Shown here piece by piece: positions 10,097 to 19,900 of a stretch of DNA of 64,000 bases (the stretch's first letter is position 1; each line of letters starts with the position of its first letter). The stretch is from Ignavibacteriota bacterium (GTDB lineage: Bacteria; Bacteroidota; Ignavibacteria; Ignavibacteriales; Ignavibacteriaceae): NCBI GenBank assembly GCA_013285425.1, contig CP053447.1, forward strand, positions 64,954 through 128,953, given 5' to 3'. The notes below the pieces were generated by a model. It had not been told where the DNA came from. It was given only the letters and a program-made list of their open reading frames with translations, and did no database searches. The translations under genes were made by a program, and so were the position numbers.

Positions 10097-10154
10097 AGGA
10101 CCAATCTCTAAATTTAATCCAATGTTTTCATAAATAACTTAATGGGAGAAGTAT

Positions 10155-10928
10155 ATGAAAAGAATAATTTTAAAAACGTCTTTCTTTCTAATAATGATTT
10201 TTGCATTTAACTTTTGCAAGGATAACTCAGTTGTACCCCCCCCGAAAATGAAATAAATAAACCTGAATATAACTCCAATTCTTCTTACAGTCTTTCTTTA
10301 GTAGCATCTGATTCGGAGAATCTTTTAGAATTGGACTTAAAAAATCATCTTCTCTATCAAGAAAAATTTAATGTGCACTCAAATCTCTCTTCTAAATTAG
10401 TTTCAGGTTCTTTAACATTTACTTTTGATGAGGGAAAAGGTAATAACTATTTTCCTAATAGTATAATTGCAAACTTTAATAGCATCATCTATAGCTTTGA
10501 AGGAAAGCAATATAATATACCGATTGAACAAAAATTTCTCGATATATTAGATAAAATGAAAGAAGAAAGGAAATAAGCATGATGAAAAGGTTAAAGATGC
10601 CCCTATTAATTGGGCAGCTTTAACAACTGATCAGGTAATTATAAAATTTAAAGAAAAGGGATATAATGTTAGTCAGAAAGATGATTACAAATATGAAATC
10701 AGCAAAGATTTTCAACTATCTAATAGCTCTGACAATAATTTTCAAGTTAAAATGATATTCAATTCTAAAAGTGGTTTACCTGAAAGTTCTAAGTTGTATA
10801 AAGATGGCAAGATAGTCTCTGAGAACATTTTTGAAGTCAAGGATGGGAAAAACATTGTTCATAAAAAATATTATGGAGTAAATAGTTCGAGACCGAATAG
10901 AAATTTAATTATAACAAAAGAATATTAA
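10155..10928 (+). pseudogene. Frameshifted lipoprotein of unknown function
   Basis: ATG at 10155 after GGGAGAAGTAT opens MKRIILKTSFFLIMIFAFNF followed by CKDNS, a lipoprotein signal with Cys at residue 21. The frame ends soon after a run of eight C (10236-10243). With one more C the protein would continue (PENEINKPEYNSNSSYSLSL) straight into the open frame running to 10576. There a second one-base shift near 10574 (an extra T) separates it from a third frame (KHDEKVKDAPINWAALTTDQ) that ends at 10926-10928. Together they would give about 257 residues ending NLIITKEY. The remainder is polar and matches no family I recognise. It is followed 18 bases on by the lipase gene. The gene may be broken, phase-variable at the C8 tract, or mis-sequenced. 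Confidence 0.7.
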
Positions 10929-10946
10929 ATTTTATAGAAGGGAGAA

Positions 10947-12392
10947 ATGATGAAAAATATCTTTTATATAAAAAACATATTAATAATCCTTGTACTTTTA
11001 TTTACAAAGCAAGTTTATCCTCAAACCCCGATTATAAATTCATTTTCACCTCAAAGCGGAGCCGTTGGTACCGTTGTTAGAATTTATGGAGAATACTTTA
11101 GATTAGATACACAACTCGAAAAACCACCTGCCAGTTACACCGGCATTAGATTTGGAGACTATATTGCAATGCCCATCATAGCAACTTCAACTTATATTGA
11201 AGTCCCTGTACCTCAAATCCCACCTGGCTATTATAGAATTTGGGTATTTAACTCAAATGGAGGGACTGAATCAGTAACAGAATTTAATGTCATAACACCA
11301 CCGCAACCAATTACAAATATTGCTTTTTTACATGGTTTCGGAGCAAATACAAATAATTCAATGTGGCAATATGCTCAAGGTTTATTTAATCAAGAATTTA
11401 TTACTAACTATTCGACAAATAATTCTTATAATGGTCTGGCTTCAATAAGTCAAACAGCCTCAACCATGTCTTCTACTTTAGCTCCTTATAATAATACAGT
11501 CGTTGTTGCTCATAGCATGGGGGGTGTTTTGGCTAGGGAGATTAAAAGACTACAGGGTTCTAACAGTAATATTAAAGCACTAATTACAATTGGCACACCA
11601 CATACCGGTGCACCTATAATTGCAAAAACTCAAGCTAATTTAGGAACAGTTACAACATGGTGGTTAGATGATTTAGCACAAGGATGGTTCGCATATGGCT
11701 ACAACTGGGATTATGCAGTTTATAATATTGCTCTACCCCTATTAGCAAATCTAATAGATATATTAAATTCATTTTTCGATCCTTTTGATCTAAATTCTGC
11801 CGCAGCACAAGATCTTAGACCGGGTAGTAATTTTATTAATACTCTGAACTCAAATCCAAATGCGACATTACCTGCTGCAACTTATACTATTTATGGGCAA
11901 GAAGATTGGTATTCACACTGGCGATTGGCAGATACACAAATTAATGGTTATGAAACTGGGGATGGTGTAACAAGCGCTATGAATTTAATTAGTTACTATT
12001 CTTTTTATTCTTACATGTGTTATGATGAGGCAGATTATTATTTTAATAAGTACCTGTGGTCAGGTGATCCAAATGATTTAGACCTTTACTATTACTGGAG
12101 TTATGTTGGTAACGGCTTTTTGTATGGATCATATGCTTTAAATACGCTACATCAGCAAGAATGGAACTCATATCTTGTTGGAGAAACAATTCCAATTGAG
12201 CAAGTTTATAATCATAATCCTATTAACGATGCTTTTATTCCAACATTTTCTCAAGCACCAAGTTTTATAGCAAGCGATAAAAAACTAATTGCATTACATA
12301 CAAATCATCTGGAAGAAACATCAAATTATGAATCTTTAAATCAAATTAGAACTGCATTACAAAGAAATGACATAAATCTTCCACGAAGATAA
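10947..12392 (+). CDS. Secreted TIG-domain lipase/esterase (alpha/beta hydrolase)
   Basis: A 481-residue protein with a signal peptide ending around VYPQ (residue 25). Residues ~28-115 form a TIG/IPT immunoglobulin-like domain (PIINSFSPQSGAVGTVVRIY). From ~122 an alpha/beta hydrolase follows: NIAFLHGFGAN supplies the oxyanion-loop HG motif, VVVAHSMGG has the nucleophile Ser190, and ITIGTPHTGAP is the segment typical of PGAP1-like and lipase-class hydrolases. The acid and His are less certain; a late His in IALHTNHLEE is a candidate. It probably hydrolyses lipid or wax esters outside the inner membrane. ATG at 10947 follows AGAAGGGAGAA; the next codon is also ATG. A strong terminator follows. 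No T9SS tail is visible. Confidence 0.78.
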   Translation: MMKNIFYIKNILIILVLLFTKQVYPQTPIINSFSPQSGAVGTVVRIYGEYFRLDTQLEKPPASYTGIRFGDYIAMPIIATSTYIEVPVPQIPPGYYRIWVFNSNGGTESVTEFNVITPPQPITNIAFLHGFGANTNNSMWQYAQGLFNQEFITNYSTNNSYNGLASISQTASTMSSTLAPYNNTVVVAHSMGGVLAREIKRLQGSNSNIKALITIGTPHTGAPIIAKTQANLGTVTTWWLDDLAQGWFAYGYNWDYAVYNIALPLLANLIDILNSFFDPFDLNSAAAQDLRPGSNFINTLNSNPNATLPAATYTIYGQEDWYSHWRLADTQINGYETGDGVTSAMNLISYYSFYSYMCYDEADYYFNKYLWSGDPNDLDLYYYWSYVGNGFLYGSYALNTLHQQEWNSYLVGETIPIEQVYNHNPINDAFIPTFSQAPSFIASDKKLIALHTNHLEETSNYESLNQIRTALQRNDINLPRR

Positions 12393-12403
12393 AATAAAAA
12401 GTA

Positions 12404-12434
12404 AGCCGTTCAACCAATAATTGAACGGCTTTTT
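12404..12434 (+). terminator. Rho-independent terminator after the lipase gene
   Basis: Perfect 10-base stem AGCCGTTCAA (12404-12413) with TTGAACGGCT (12421-12430), a 7-base loop and a T run. It starts 12 bases after the lipase stop codon. Confidence 0.92.
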
Positions 12435-12454
12435 AATATTAGGACATATAATGT

Positions 12455-13606
12455 ATGAAAACTAGAATATTTATAATTATTATCCCTTTTATATTATTGC
12501 TTTCATCTTTCGAATGTGAACAAACTATTGAACCAATCGCAAAATATGAAGCAAAAGTTGTTTGGTCTTACTTAGTAGCTGATAAAGGTTTCTCTGATTT
12601 GGTAATGCCTTTTATAGAAAATGGGCTAGCATATATTGCCGCAGATTCAACCTTAAAATGTATAAAATTAAAGAGCGGCAATATAGAATGGGAAACATTT
12701 TTGGGTATTAGTGGGAGCAGAGTATTACATTCTCAAAAATTATTGCACTCAGATAATCTTTTATTTTTAAACCATTCAAACTGGATTAAAGCTTATGATA
12801 AATCAAGTGGTAATTTAGTTTGGTTCACAACAATTGAAAATTTTGACGAAATTGATTTATCAATTATGTCTCAAAACGGCAATTCAATCTTACTCGGCGG
12901 TCAAGGAGAAGTCATCAAACTATCGAAGTTAACAGGCAATATTGAATTACGTATAGAACTTGAAGAACTTATTCCTGCAGGCTATAGCCAAGGAGCCTAC
13001 AATCCAGTAATTTCAGAAGATGGATTTATTTATGTACCAACTGGGTGGAATACTGGAAATGGATTAAAAGGAAACTTATTATGTTATAATTCTGAAAATG
13101 GCAAATATTTATGGGGTTTTGAATCGCCACATAATTTTGATATACAGTCATGTGACTTTAAAGACAGTCTATTAATATTTGCATCATCTTCAACAATGTT
13201 TGCCTTAAACCGATTTAACGGCAGGAAAATTTGGGAAACTACTGTTTCCAATGATGCTTTTTGGGAATCTGTTACAATAAATGATGAGACAGTTTATATG
13301 GGTTCAACTGCATTAGCCAAAATGTATGCTTTCGATTTAAGAACAGGAAAATTAAAATGGATAAGTGAAGGGACCAAAAGTTCGATTATAACTATTATAA
13401 CTGTACAAAATGGAAGAGTTTACTTTTGTAATTTTGCTTATATCTATGTCCTAGATGCTTCAACCGGTTCAGTTATTTGGAAAGGACTGCCACCAGAGTA
13501 TGCAACCGATAAAAGCTATCGGTATTCTTCTCCGGTTGCAGTTGGTGAGGGATACATGGTGTGTATAGGCAATAAAAAGGTTTACTGTTTGACAGATCCA
13601 CAATAG
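12455..13606 (+). CDS. PQQ-type beta-propeller protein, probable exported or lipid-anchored protein
   Basis: A 383-residue protein whose N-terminus is a signal sequence ending LLLSSFEC; the Cys at about 22 could be lipidated although FEC is not a classic lipobox. The rest consists of repeats of the PQQ/quinoprotein-like propeller type with recurrent AYDKSSGNLVWFTT, LNRFNGRKIWETTV, FDLRTGKLKWIS and LDASTGSVIWKG motifs, roughly seven blades. Such proteins are often binding or assembly factors rather than dehydrogenases, and no PQQ-enzyme active-site signature is seen. It starts only 20 bases after the terminator, so it is either read through or has its own promoter. The name is secure at fold level only. 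Confidence 0.75.
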   Translation: MKTRIFIIIIPFILLLSSFECEQTIEPIAKYEAKVVWSYLVADKGFSDLVMPFIENGLAYIAADSTLKCIKLKSGNIEWETFLGISGSRVLHSQKLLHSDNLLFLNHSNWIKAYDKSSGNLVWFTTIENFDEIDLSIMSQNGNSILLGGQGEVIKLSKLTGNIELRIELEELIPAGYSQGAYNPVISEDGFIYVPTGWNTGNGLKGNLLCYNSENGKYLWGFESPHNFDIQSCDFKDSLLIFASSSTMFALNRFNGRKIWETTVSNDAFWESVTINDETVYMGSTALAKMYAFDLRTGKLKWISEGTKSSIITIITVQNGRVYFCNFAYIYVLDASTGSVIWKGLPPEYATDKSYRYSSPVAVGEGYMVCIGNKKVYCLTDPQ

Positions 13607-13650
13607 ATTATTCTCAATAAAATTACATTAACAACATTTATAGGGTAGTT

Positions 13651-14256
13651 ATGAAATCATTTAAAGTTATCGCCGTATTAATTTTAGTATTTTTCTCCTG
13701 CTCTACTTTATTTTCACAAGGTACAATAAAGAAAGGGAACCATACTCTTTCAGGCTCAGTTTCATATTCATATTCTAAAAACGCAATGGATAATGGATCA
13801 TCTAATTATACTTTAAAGGCTTATAACTTTGGGTTCTCACCTGCATTCGGATTTTTTATTTCGAATAATCTGTTGGTCGGTGGAAATATTTCGTTTAATT
13901 ATAATGAATTAAACAGCATATCAACCTATCCGAATATTATGGGAACTCCGGTTACTTTAGAAAACAAAAGTATCAGAAGACATTTTGCACTTGGACCTGA
14001 TATCAGATATTATTTTACCAGCTTTAGTTTTTTCCCCTTTTTAGAAATTGTATATAATTATTCAAAAGAACTTGCATCAGATCAATATGGTAATATTTTT
14101 AATTTTACAGGTGGAATAAATTATTTTATTTCAAAAAGTGTTGCGTTAGAACCATTTATAGGATATTCAATCGGAACATATAAAAATCCTGATCAGGATT
14201 TAAATACTTTTTCTTTCGGAATAAGAGTAAATTATTTTATCTTGAAGAATGAGTAA
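13651..14256 (+). CDS. Small outer-membrane beta-barrel protein
   Basis: A 201-residue protein with a signal peptide (MKSFKVIAVLILVFFSCSTL, then FSQ) followed by alternating hydrophobic/polar strands rich in Tyr, Phe, Gly and Asn, for example GSVSYSYSK, NNLLVGGNISFNYNEL, GPDIRYYFTSFSFFPFLEIV and a terminal FSFGIRVNYFIL. The pattern and size fit an 8-stranded OmpA/OmpX-like or OMP_b-brl barrel in the outer membrane. No ligand can be inferred. It ends the plus-strand island and converges on rluD, with repeat sequence in between. Confidence 0.7.
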   Translation: MKSFKVIAVLILVFFSCSTLFSQGTIKKGNHTLSGSVSYSYSKNAMDNGSSNYTLKAYNFGFSPAFGFFISNNLLVGGNISFNYNELNSISTYPNIMGTPVTLENKSIRRHFALGPDIRYYFTSFSFFPFLEIVYNYSKELASDQYGNIFNFTGGINYFISKSVALEPFIGYSIGTYKNPDQDLNTFSFGIRVNYFILKNE

Positions 14257-14294
14257 GTGTGCATTCAAAATAATATAATGAAGGTCGGGGGATC

Positions 14295-14445
14295 ATTGCG
14301 AGAGTTAATTGCAGGCATATGATTGTCACACTTAGCATTTAAAAGTGTTACACAACTTTAAAATGTCAGTCTTTGACAAGCTCAGACTGACACACGGTCT
14401 TTTAAGTAATCAGTAGATTGCTTCGCGTGAAGACTTACTCGCAAT
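14295..14445. repeat. 151-bp repeat element bounded by ATTGCGAG / CTCGCAAT
   Basis: ATTGCGAG (14295-14302) and its complement CTCGCAAT (14438-14445) bound the element. The right 30 bases (14416-14445) are an inverted copy of 9771-9800. Inside it, 14365-14391 forms a hairpin with stems GTCAGTCT / AGACTGAC, exactly the stem sequence of the module (a) hairpins at 6155 onward, but with a different loop, TTGACAAGCTC. It lies between the convergent barrel gene and rluD and may terminate transcription from both sides. Confidence 0.75.
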
Positions 14446-14452
14446 TATACTC

Positions 14453-15433
14453 TTAGCTGCGCAGTTTCTCTAAAAGAAGTTTAAAATCTTCAGGCAATTC
14501 GGAATCAAATCTTACAAGTTTATTTGTGTGAGGATGAATGAATCCAAGTGTTTTAGCATGTAAAGCCTGTCTTGGCATAATCTCTAAAAGATTTGCAATT
14601 CTGCTTTTAAGTTTCGGTGATTCAAATCCAATATGAATTTTATTTCCTCCATAGGCTGGATCACCAAAAATTGGTTTGCCTGATCCTGAAAGATGAACTC
14701 TTATCTGATGTGTCCTTCCGGTTTTTAGATTTAATTTTATGTAAGATGTAAACTCAAATTGCTCGATAACTTTATAAAGAGTAACAGCATCTTTTCCTTC
14801 TTTATCACTGATAGTAAATTTTTTTCTGTCACTTTTACTGCGTGCAATCTTAGCTGAAAATTCTCCTTCTTTATCTTTAAACTTTCCCCAGCATATTGCA
14901 TGATACTCTCTTTCAATCGTGTGCTTTGAAAACTGTGCAGCTAACTTTGAGTGTGTAAAATCATCCTTTGCCACTACAAGAAGTCCGCTTGTGTTTTTAT
15001 CAATGCGATGAACAATTCCGGGTCTTCCTGCCTGATTAACAGCGCTTAAAGATTTGGTATGATGAAGCAGTGCATTAACAAGAGTTCCGGTATAATTTGC
15101 ATAAGCCGGATGAGCAACCATTCCAGCAGGTTTATTAACGATGATCAGATAATCATCTTCATAAACAATATCTAACGGAATTTCCTCAGGTTCAATATCT
15201 TCGGGTCTTGGTGAGATTATTTGAATTGCTTCAATCTTATCAAATGGTTTAACACTGTAATTTGATTTTACAGTAATGCCATTTACTTTTACAAATCCTG
15301 CTTCAATTGCTTTCTGGATTTTAGAGCGTGTGGTATTTTCGATATGATGGGTAAGAAATATATCAATCCGTTCTTTTCTTTTTCCTTCCGGAACATCAAT
15401 CAGAAATTTCTTTTCGGATATCAGTTTGCTCAT
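14453..15433 (-). CDS. rluD: Ribosomal large-subunit pseudouridine synthase, RluD family
   Basis: A 326-residue protein with an N-terminal S4 RNA-binding domain (about residues 14-75, KERIDIFLTHHIENTTRSKI, then VKVNGITVKSNYSVKPFD) and an RluA-type catalytic domain. The catalytic motif is GRPGIVHRIDKNTSGLLVVA, whose Asp after HRI is the nucleophile; LKTGRTHQIRVHL and IFGDPAYGG follow as in the family. It isomerises uridines in 23S rRNA; the exact sites are inferred from RluD (around 1911-1917 in E. coli). It is the last gene of the yggS-rluD operon, and its start overlaps the lspA end by 38 bases, suggesting translational coupling. Confidence 0.92.
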   Translation of the reverse strand: MSKLISEKKFLIDVPEGKRKERIDIFLTHHIENTTRSKIQKAIEAGFVKVNGITVKSNYSVKPFDKIEAIQIISPRPEDIEPEEIPLDIVYEDDYLIIVNKPAGMVAHPAYANYTGTLVNALLHHTKSLSAVNQAGRPGIVHRIDKNTSGLLVVAKDDFTHSKLAAQFSKHTIEREYHAICWGKFKDKEGEFSAKIARSKSDRKKFTISDKEGKDAVTLYKVIEQFEFTSYIKLNLKTGRTHQIRVHLSGSGKPIFGDPAYGGNKIHIGFESPKLKSRIANLLEIMPRQALHAKTLGFIHPHTNKLVRFDSELPEDFKLLLEKLRS

Positions 15434-16091
15434 TTATCTGATCTTTTTTTATTATCTGCGGATTATCGCTGCTTAACTCAGATACTTTTTCAGAGATATT
15501 TATTCCCGATATACCGGAAACCTCAACTTTATTTTCAGACACCTCTTCAATTTCATTATGTTTTTTATAAAACAGTATCAGGATTAAAACACCGATTGTT
15601 ACAGCAGCATCTGCTATATTAAAAACAGGCCATCTATCATAACTTCTTCCAAAGAGAGTAAAATTAAAAAAGTCGAAATCAAAAAAATCCACAACCTTTC
15701 CGTAGAACAACGGAGCATAATCGAAAAATACTCCGTAAAATGTTCTATCTATCAGGTTCCCGACAGCACCACCCAAAATGCAGGCAATAGCAATTCGTAA
15801 GCTTAAGCTTTTATCTCTAATTACATACAGATAAATAACCAGACCAATGCTGGCAATTAAAGAGAATATTGAAATTATTAATTTAAAACTCTCACCCGGA
15901 TCGTAGCCAAAAGCCATACCGGGGTTTTCGACAAAAGTTAATCTGAAAAAATCACCCCAAACCGGAATCATCTGTCCGAGATACATGCCCTCAAAATTTA
16001 ATCCTAAAAATGAAATAGCAAATCCTTTAACCAATAATTTCGTTATCTGATCAACAATAACAATAATCAACGAGACATATAACGCTTTCAA
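15396..16091 (-). CDS. lspA: Lipoprotein signal peptidase with an acidic C-terminal tail
   Basis: A 231-residue inner-membrane aspartyl protease that removes signal peptides from diacylglyceryl-prolipoproteins. It has four membrane segments. Catalytic motifs are GGAVGNLIDRTFYG and FPVFNIADA-type RWPVFNIADAAVTIG, each supplying one Asp; VENPGMAFGYDPG is the conserved first-loop block. Usual LspA proteins are about 160 residues. This one has a longer first loop and about 55 hydrophilic residues after the last helix (KHNEIEEVSENKVEVSGISG and beyond), the end of which overlaps rluD. The overlap may be why the tail persists. The many lipoproteins in this window would be substrates. Confidence 0.93.
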   Translation of the reverse strand: MKALYVSLIIVIVDQITKLLVKGFAISFLGLNFEGMYLGQMIPVWGDFFRLTFVENPGMAFGYDPGESFKLIISIFSLIASIGLVIYLYVIRDKSLSLRIAIACILGGAVGNLIDRTFYGVFFDYAPLFYGKVVDFFDFDFFNFTLFGRSYDRWPVFNIADAAVTIGVLILILFYKKHNEIEEVSENKVEVSGISGINISEKVSELSSDNPQIIKKDQINEQTDIRKEISD

Positions 16092-16133
16092 ATAACTTTT
16101 ACTCCTTTTCTAATCTTTCTGAGAAATCCAAAG

Positions 16134-16907
16134 CTATCTTTTTTCCTGTTTTTGCTTCATCGGTAAGCAAAGCTGACTATGAGGTACGGCTGCTAATCTT
16201 TCTTTTGGAATTAATGGGCAAGTCGGGCAAAGATGCTGAGGTTCTTCAATACACTCAACACAAATACCGTAAGTTCCGCTATCAATTCTCTTTAATGCAT
16301 CTTCCAGATATCCTAAAAATTTGTTTTCTCTCTGAGCATAAAGAAAAGTTTTTTCTCTCTCCATTGCATCAGTGCCTTGTTCAGCCATATGAAGTGAATA
16401 GGGAGAATTTTCGTTTATATATTCACCTGTTGTCGGATCAAGCATTTGCTCTCTTAGATTCTGAAGTTGTTCGAGGATTTCGTCACGCTTTTCAAGAATT
16501 ATCCCTCTGAAATATTCGAGATCTTTTTTACTGTAACCTTTAATTTTCTTTAATGCAGCAGCACGATTGGCAGCTATCATTTCAGGTGTTATGATGTCTT
16601 CTTCTTTTGGTTTTACAACAACCGGCTTAGTTCTGGGTTTAACAATTAATCTTTTTTCAACCTGTTTTTTAACCGGAACTGCTTTTTTTGCAGTGGTCTT
16701 AGTTTTAGGTGCAGTTGTTTTTACAGTTTTTCTAACTTCTTTTTTCTTTGCTGTTACCTTCTTCTTCGGTGCTTCCTTTTTTAACGTTTTTTTTGGAGCA
16801 GAAACTTTAACCGGTTTTTTCTTTTTTACTTCTTTCTTTACAGCCTTCTTACTTGTTTTAGCAGTGTTTTTCTTTGTTACCTTTTTAACAGTGGTTTTTT
16901 TAGCCAT
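16134..16907 (-). CDS. DksA/TraR-family zinc-finger protein with a lysine-rich histone-like N-terminal tail
   Basis: Residues 1-95 are a Lys/Ala/Thr/Pro-rich, histone-H1-like tail (repeats of KKxxxKK and AKK). Residues ~110-212 look like the DksA coiled coil (KDLEYFRGIILEKRDEILEQ, DAMEREKTFLYAQRENKFLG). The C-terminus has a zinc-finger region YGICVECIEEPQHLCPTCPL then IPKERLAAVPHSQLCLPMK. Cysteines are at 216, 219, 227, 230 and 247. The usual DksA finger has CxxC, about 17 residues, CxxC; here the last pair is reduced to C247-x-x-Met, and an extra CPTC is present, so Zn may be held by 216/219/227/230. DksA proteins act in the RNA-polymerase secondary channel; the tail suggests added DNA binding (inference). 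It lies 17 bases after ileS and 42 bases before lspA. Confidence 0.82.
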   Translation of the reverse strand: MAKKTTVKKVTKKNTAKTSKKAVKKEVKKKKPVKVSAPKKTLKKEAPKKKVTAKKKEVRKTVKTTAPKTKTTAKKAVPVKKQVEKRLIVKPRTKPVVVKPKEEDIITPEMIAANRAAALKKIKGYSKKDLEYFRGIILEKRDEILEQLQNLREQMLDPTTGEYINENSPYSLHMAEQGTDAMEREKTFLYAQRENKFLGYLEDALKRIDSGTYGICVECIEEPQHLCPTCPLIPKERLAAVPHSQLCLPMKQKQEKR

Positions 16908-16924
16908 GTTTACTTCTCCTCTAA

Positions 16925-19900
16925 TTAGACTTTAACTTTTTCAATGTTAATTGAACAATCAAACTCACCTATTTTAAATTCCTGTTTAAAACCGTTGTTT
17001 GAACCGGCTTTATCAGATAATTTTTCGGCAAGAGTTTCGGTGGAAATATATTGATTAAAATTATTTATTGCTCTAACTAAATTTTCAGAGCCTGCAAAGT
17101 TAATAATAATTTTGTCAGTTACATCAAAACCGGCATCTTTTCTCATGTTCTGAACTCTGTTTACAAATTCACGGGCAAGTCCTTCTTCTATCAGCGCATT
17201 ATTCAGCTCTGTATCTATTGCAGCAGTAATCCCGGCTTCTGCTTCGACTACCCAGCCTGTAATCTCAGAACTAATTATTTCAACATCATCTTTTGTGATA
17301 GTTATTTTTTCGCCATCAACTTCCAATATCTGATCTTCACCCTTTTCAATTTTTGCTATCTGATCCTTGGTAAAGTTCTTTATCAGTTCGGAAATGATTT
17401 TCACTTTTTTACCAAACTTGGGTCCAATTGATTTAAAGTTAGCCTTTGCAGATTTATTAACAATCTCAGAATCGTCATTTAATATTATCAACTCTTTTAT
17501 ATTTATTTCTTCAAGAATAACATCCTGCATCTTGGATAAAGCATCGTGTTTACTTTTATCCAATGCAACCATAATTTTTTGTAATGGCTGCCGTACTTTA
17601 AGATTATTCTTAGCACGCATTGCTCTGCTAAGATAAACAACATTTTGCGCAACCTCCATCTTTTCTTCAAGCACTTTATCACGATATGTTATTTTTGGAA
17701 AATCTGTAAGATGCACCGAACCGAAGCTCTCAAGTTTTGTTTCATTGTTCAATTCAAGATAAATTGTTTCAGAAATAAACGGAGCAAATGGTGATGTTAG
17801 TTTACACACTGTTACTAAACATTCGTATAGTGTCTGATATGCGGAGAGTTTTTCTCTGTTCATTTCGGATTTCCAGAAACGTCTTCTGCTTCTTCTTACA
17901 TACCAGTTTGAAAGCTGATCAATCGTGAAATTAGAAACTGCACGCGCTGCTTTTGTTACATCATAATCATCCATCAACTGCTCATATTCTTCAACAAGAG
18001 CATTTAATTTAGAGATGATCCACCGGTCGATTTCGGGTCTTTCTTCATATGCGATCAGATTATCTTTAAAATTAAATTCATCAATATTTGCATAAAGAGC
18101 AAAGAATGAATAAGTATTAATCAAAGTCCCAAAGAATTTTCTCTGAACTTCAGCCAGCCCCTCTTCATCAAATAAAGTTGGGCGCCACGGAGGTGAGTTA
18201 GTTACCAGATACCATCTTGTTGCATCTGCTCCGTATTTATCAAATAAAGCAAACGGATCAACTGTATTGCCCAACGACTTTGACATTTTTCTGCCGGTTT
18301 TATCAAGTATTAATTCATTTACAATTACATTTTTGAATGCAACGTTATCAAACAACATGGTTGCAATTGCATGTAATGTGTAAAACCAGCCGCGGGTCTG
18401 GTCGATTCCTTCACAGATAAATTGTGATGGGAACAATTTCTTTTCAAAGACATCTTTATTTTCGAACGGATAATGATATTGGGCAAACGGCATTGCACCG
18501 GAATCAAACCAAACATCTATTACTTCAGGAGTTCGTTTATAAATCTTTCCGCTTTTTTCAAATAGTATTTTATCAACAAATGGTTTATGCAGATCAATTT
18601 CTTTAATATCTTTTAAGGAAATTCTTTTTCCATTCTCTTCAATAAATCCGTTTTTAACATCTTCAATACTTCCGATTGCAAAAGCATCACCATCTTCGCT
18701 TACCCAAATAGGCAATGGTGTAGCCCAGAATCTATCCCGTGATAAAGCCCAGTCTTTATTTTCTTCAAGCCAATTCCCAAATCTACCGCTTCCAACTTCG
18801 GGCGGCTGCCAGTTGATTTGCTTATTAAGTTCAACCATTCTGTCTGCAACAGAAGTTGTACGGATAAACCAGCTTTCGCGGGCATAATAAATTACGGGTA
18901 CTTCGGGATGACGCCAGCAGAAAGGATAAGTATGAAGAATGGTTTCCTTCTTATAAAGTTTTCCATCCTTCTTTAATTTCAGGATGATATCCTGATCAGC
19001 ATCTTTAACAAACTTGCCGGCAAAATCTGTAACTTCATCAGTAAAGATTCCTGCTCTTGTAACCGGCTGAAGCATCGGCAAATCGTATTTCTTTGACATT
19101 TCATAATCGTCAGCACCAAATGCCGGGGCAATATGTACTATACCCGAACCATCTTCTGTACTGACAAAATTACCTTCGATTACATAAAAAGCTTTTTTGT
19201 CAACTTCACAATAATCCATCAACTGTTCATACTCAGTACCGGCAAGGTCTTTACCTTTCATCTCTGCAAGAATTTCATATTCTTCTTCAACAACTGATAG
19301 TCTTTCTTTTGCCAGAATAATGATATTGCGTTCAGTTTTAATTTTTACATAATCAATATCAGGACCAACAGCCAAAGCAACATTTGAAATCAAAGTCCAG
19401 GGAGTAGTTGTCCATACAAGAAAATGTTCGTCAGATTCTGCAAGTTTAAATAAAGTATAAACCGATGGATCTTTTGTTTCGCGGTAGCCAAGTGCAAGTT
19501 CGTGTGATGATAAAACAGTTTCAGATTTGGGATCCTGCGGAACAATTTTATAATCTTTGTAAATAAGTCCTTTATCAAATAAAGTTTTTAATGCCCACCA
19601 AACTGATTCAATATAATTATTATCAAGAGTTATATATGCTGATTTAAGATCTATCCAATAACCCATTCTGGTTGTCATCTTTTCCCAAAGGTCTAAATAG
19701 GTAAAGACTGATTCACGGCATTTTTGGTTATACTTCTCAACTCCGTATTCAAGCACTTCGCTTTTATGTTTTATCCCAAGTGATTTTTCAACTTCGATTT
19801 CAACCGGTAAACCATGTGTATCCCATCCGGCTTTTCTGTTAACGCGATAACCTTTCAATGTTTTGTAACGACAGACAAGATCTTTTAGAGTTCTTGCCAT

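Noticed and set aside
16567..16935. 122-codon plus-strand frame
   Set aside because: It is the complement of the Lys-rich tail of the DksA-like gene; AAA/AAG-rich codons read as a hydrophobic Phe/Val-rich shadow with no ribosome site.
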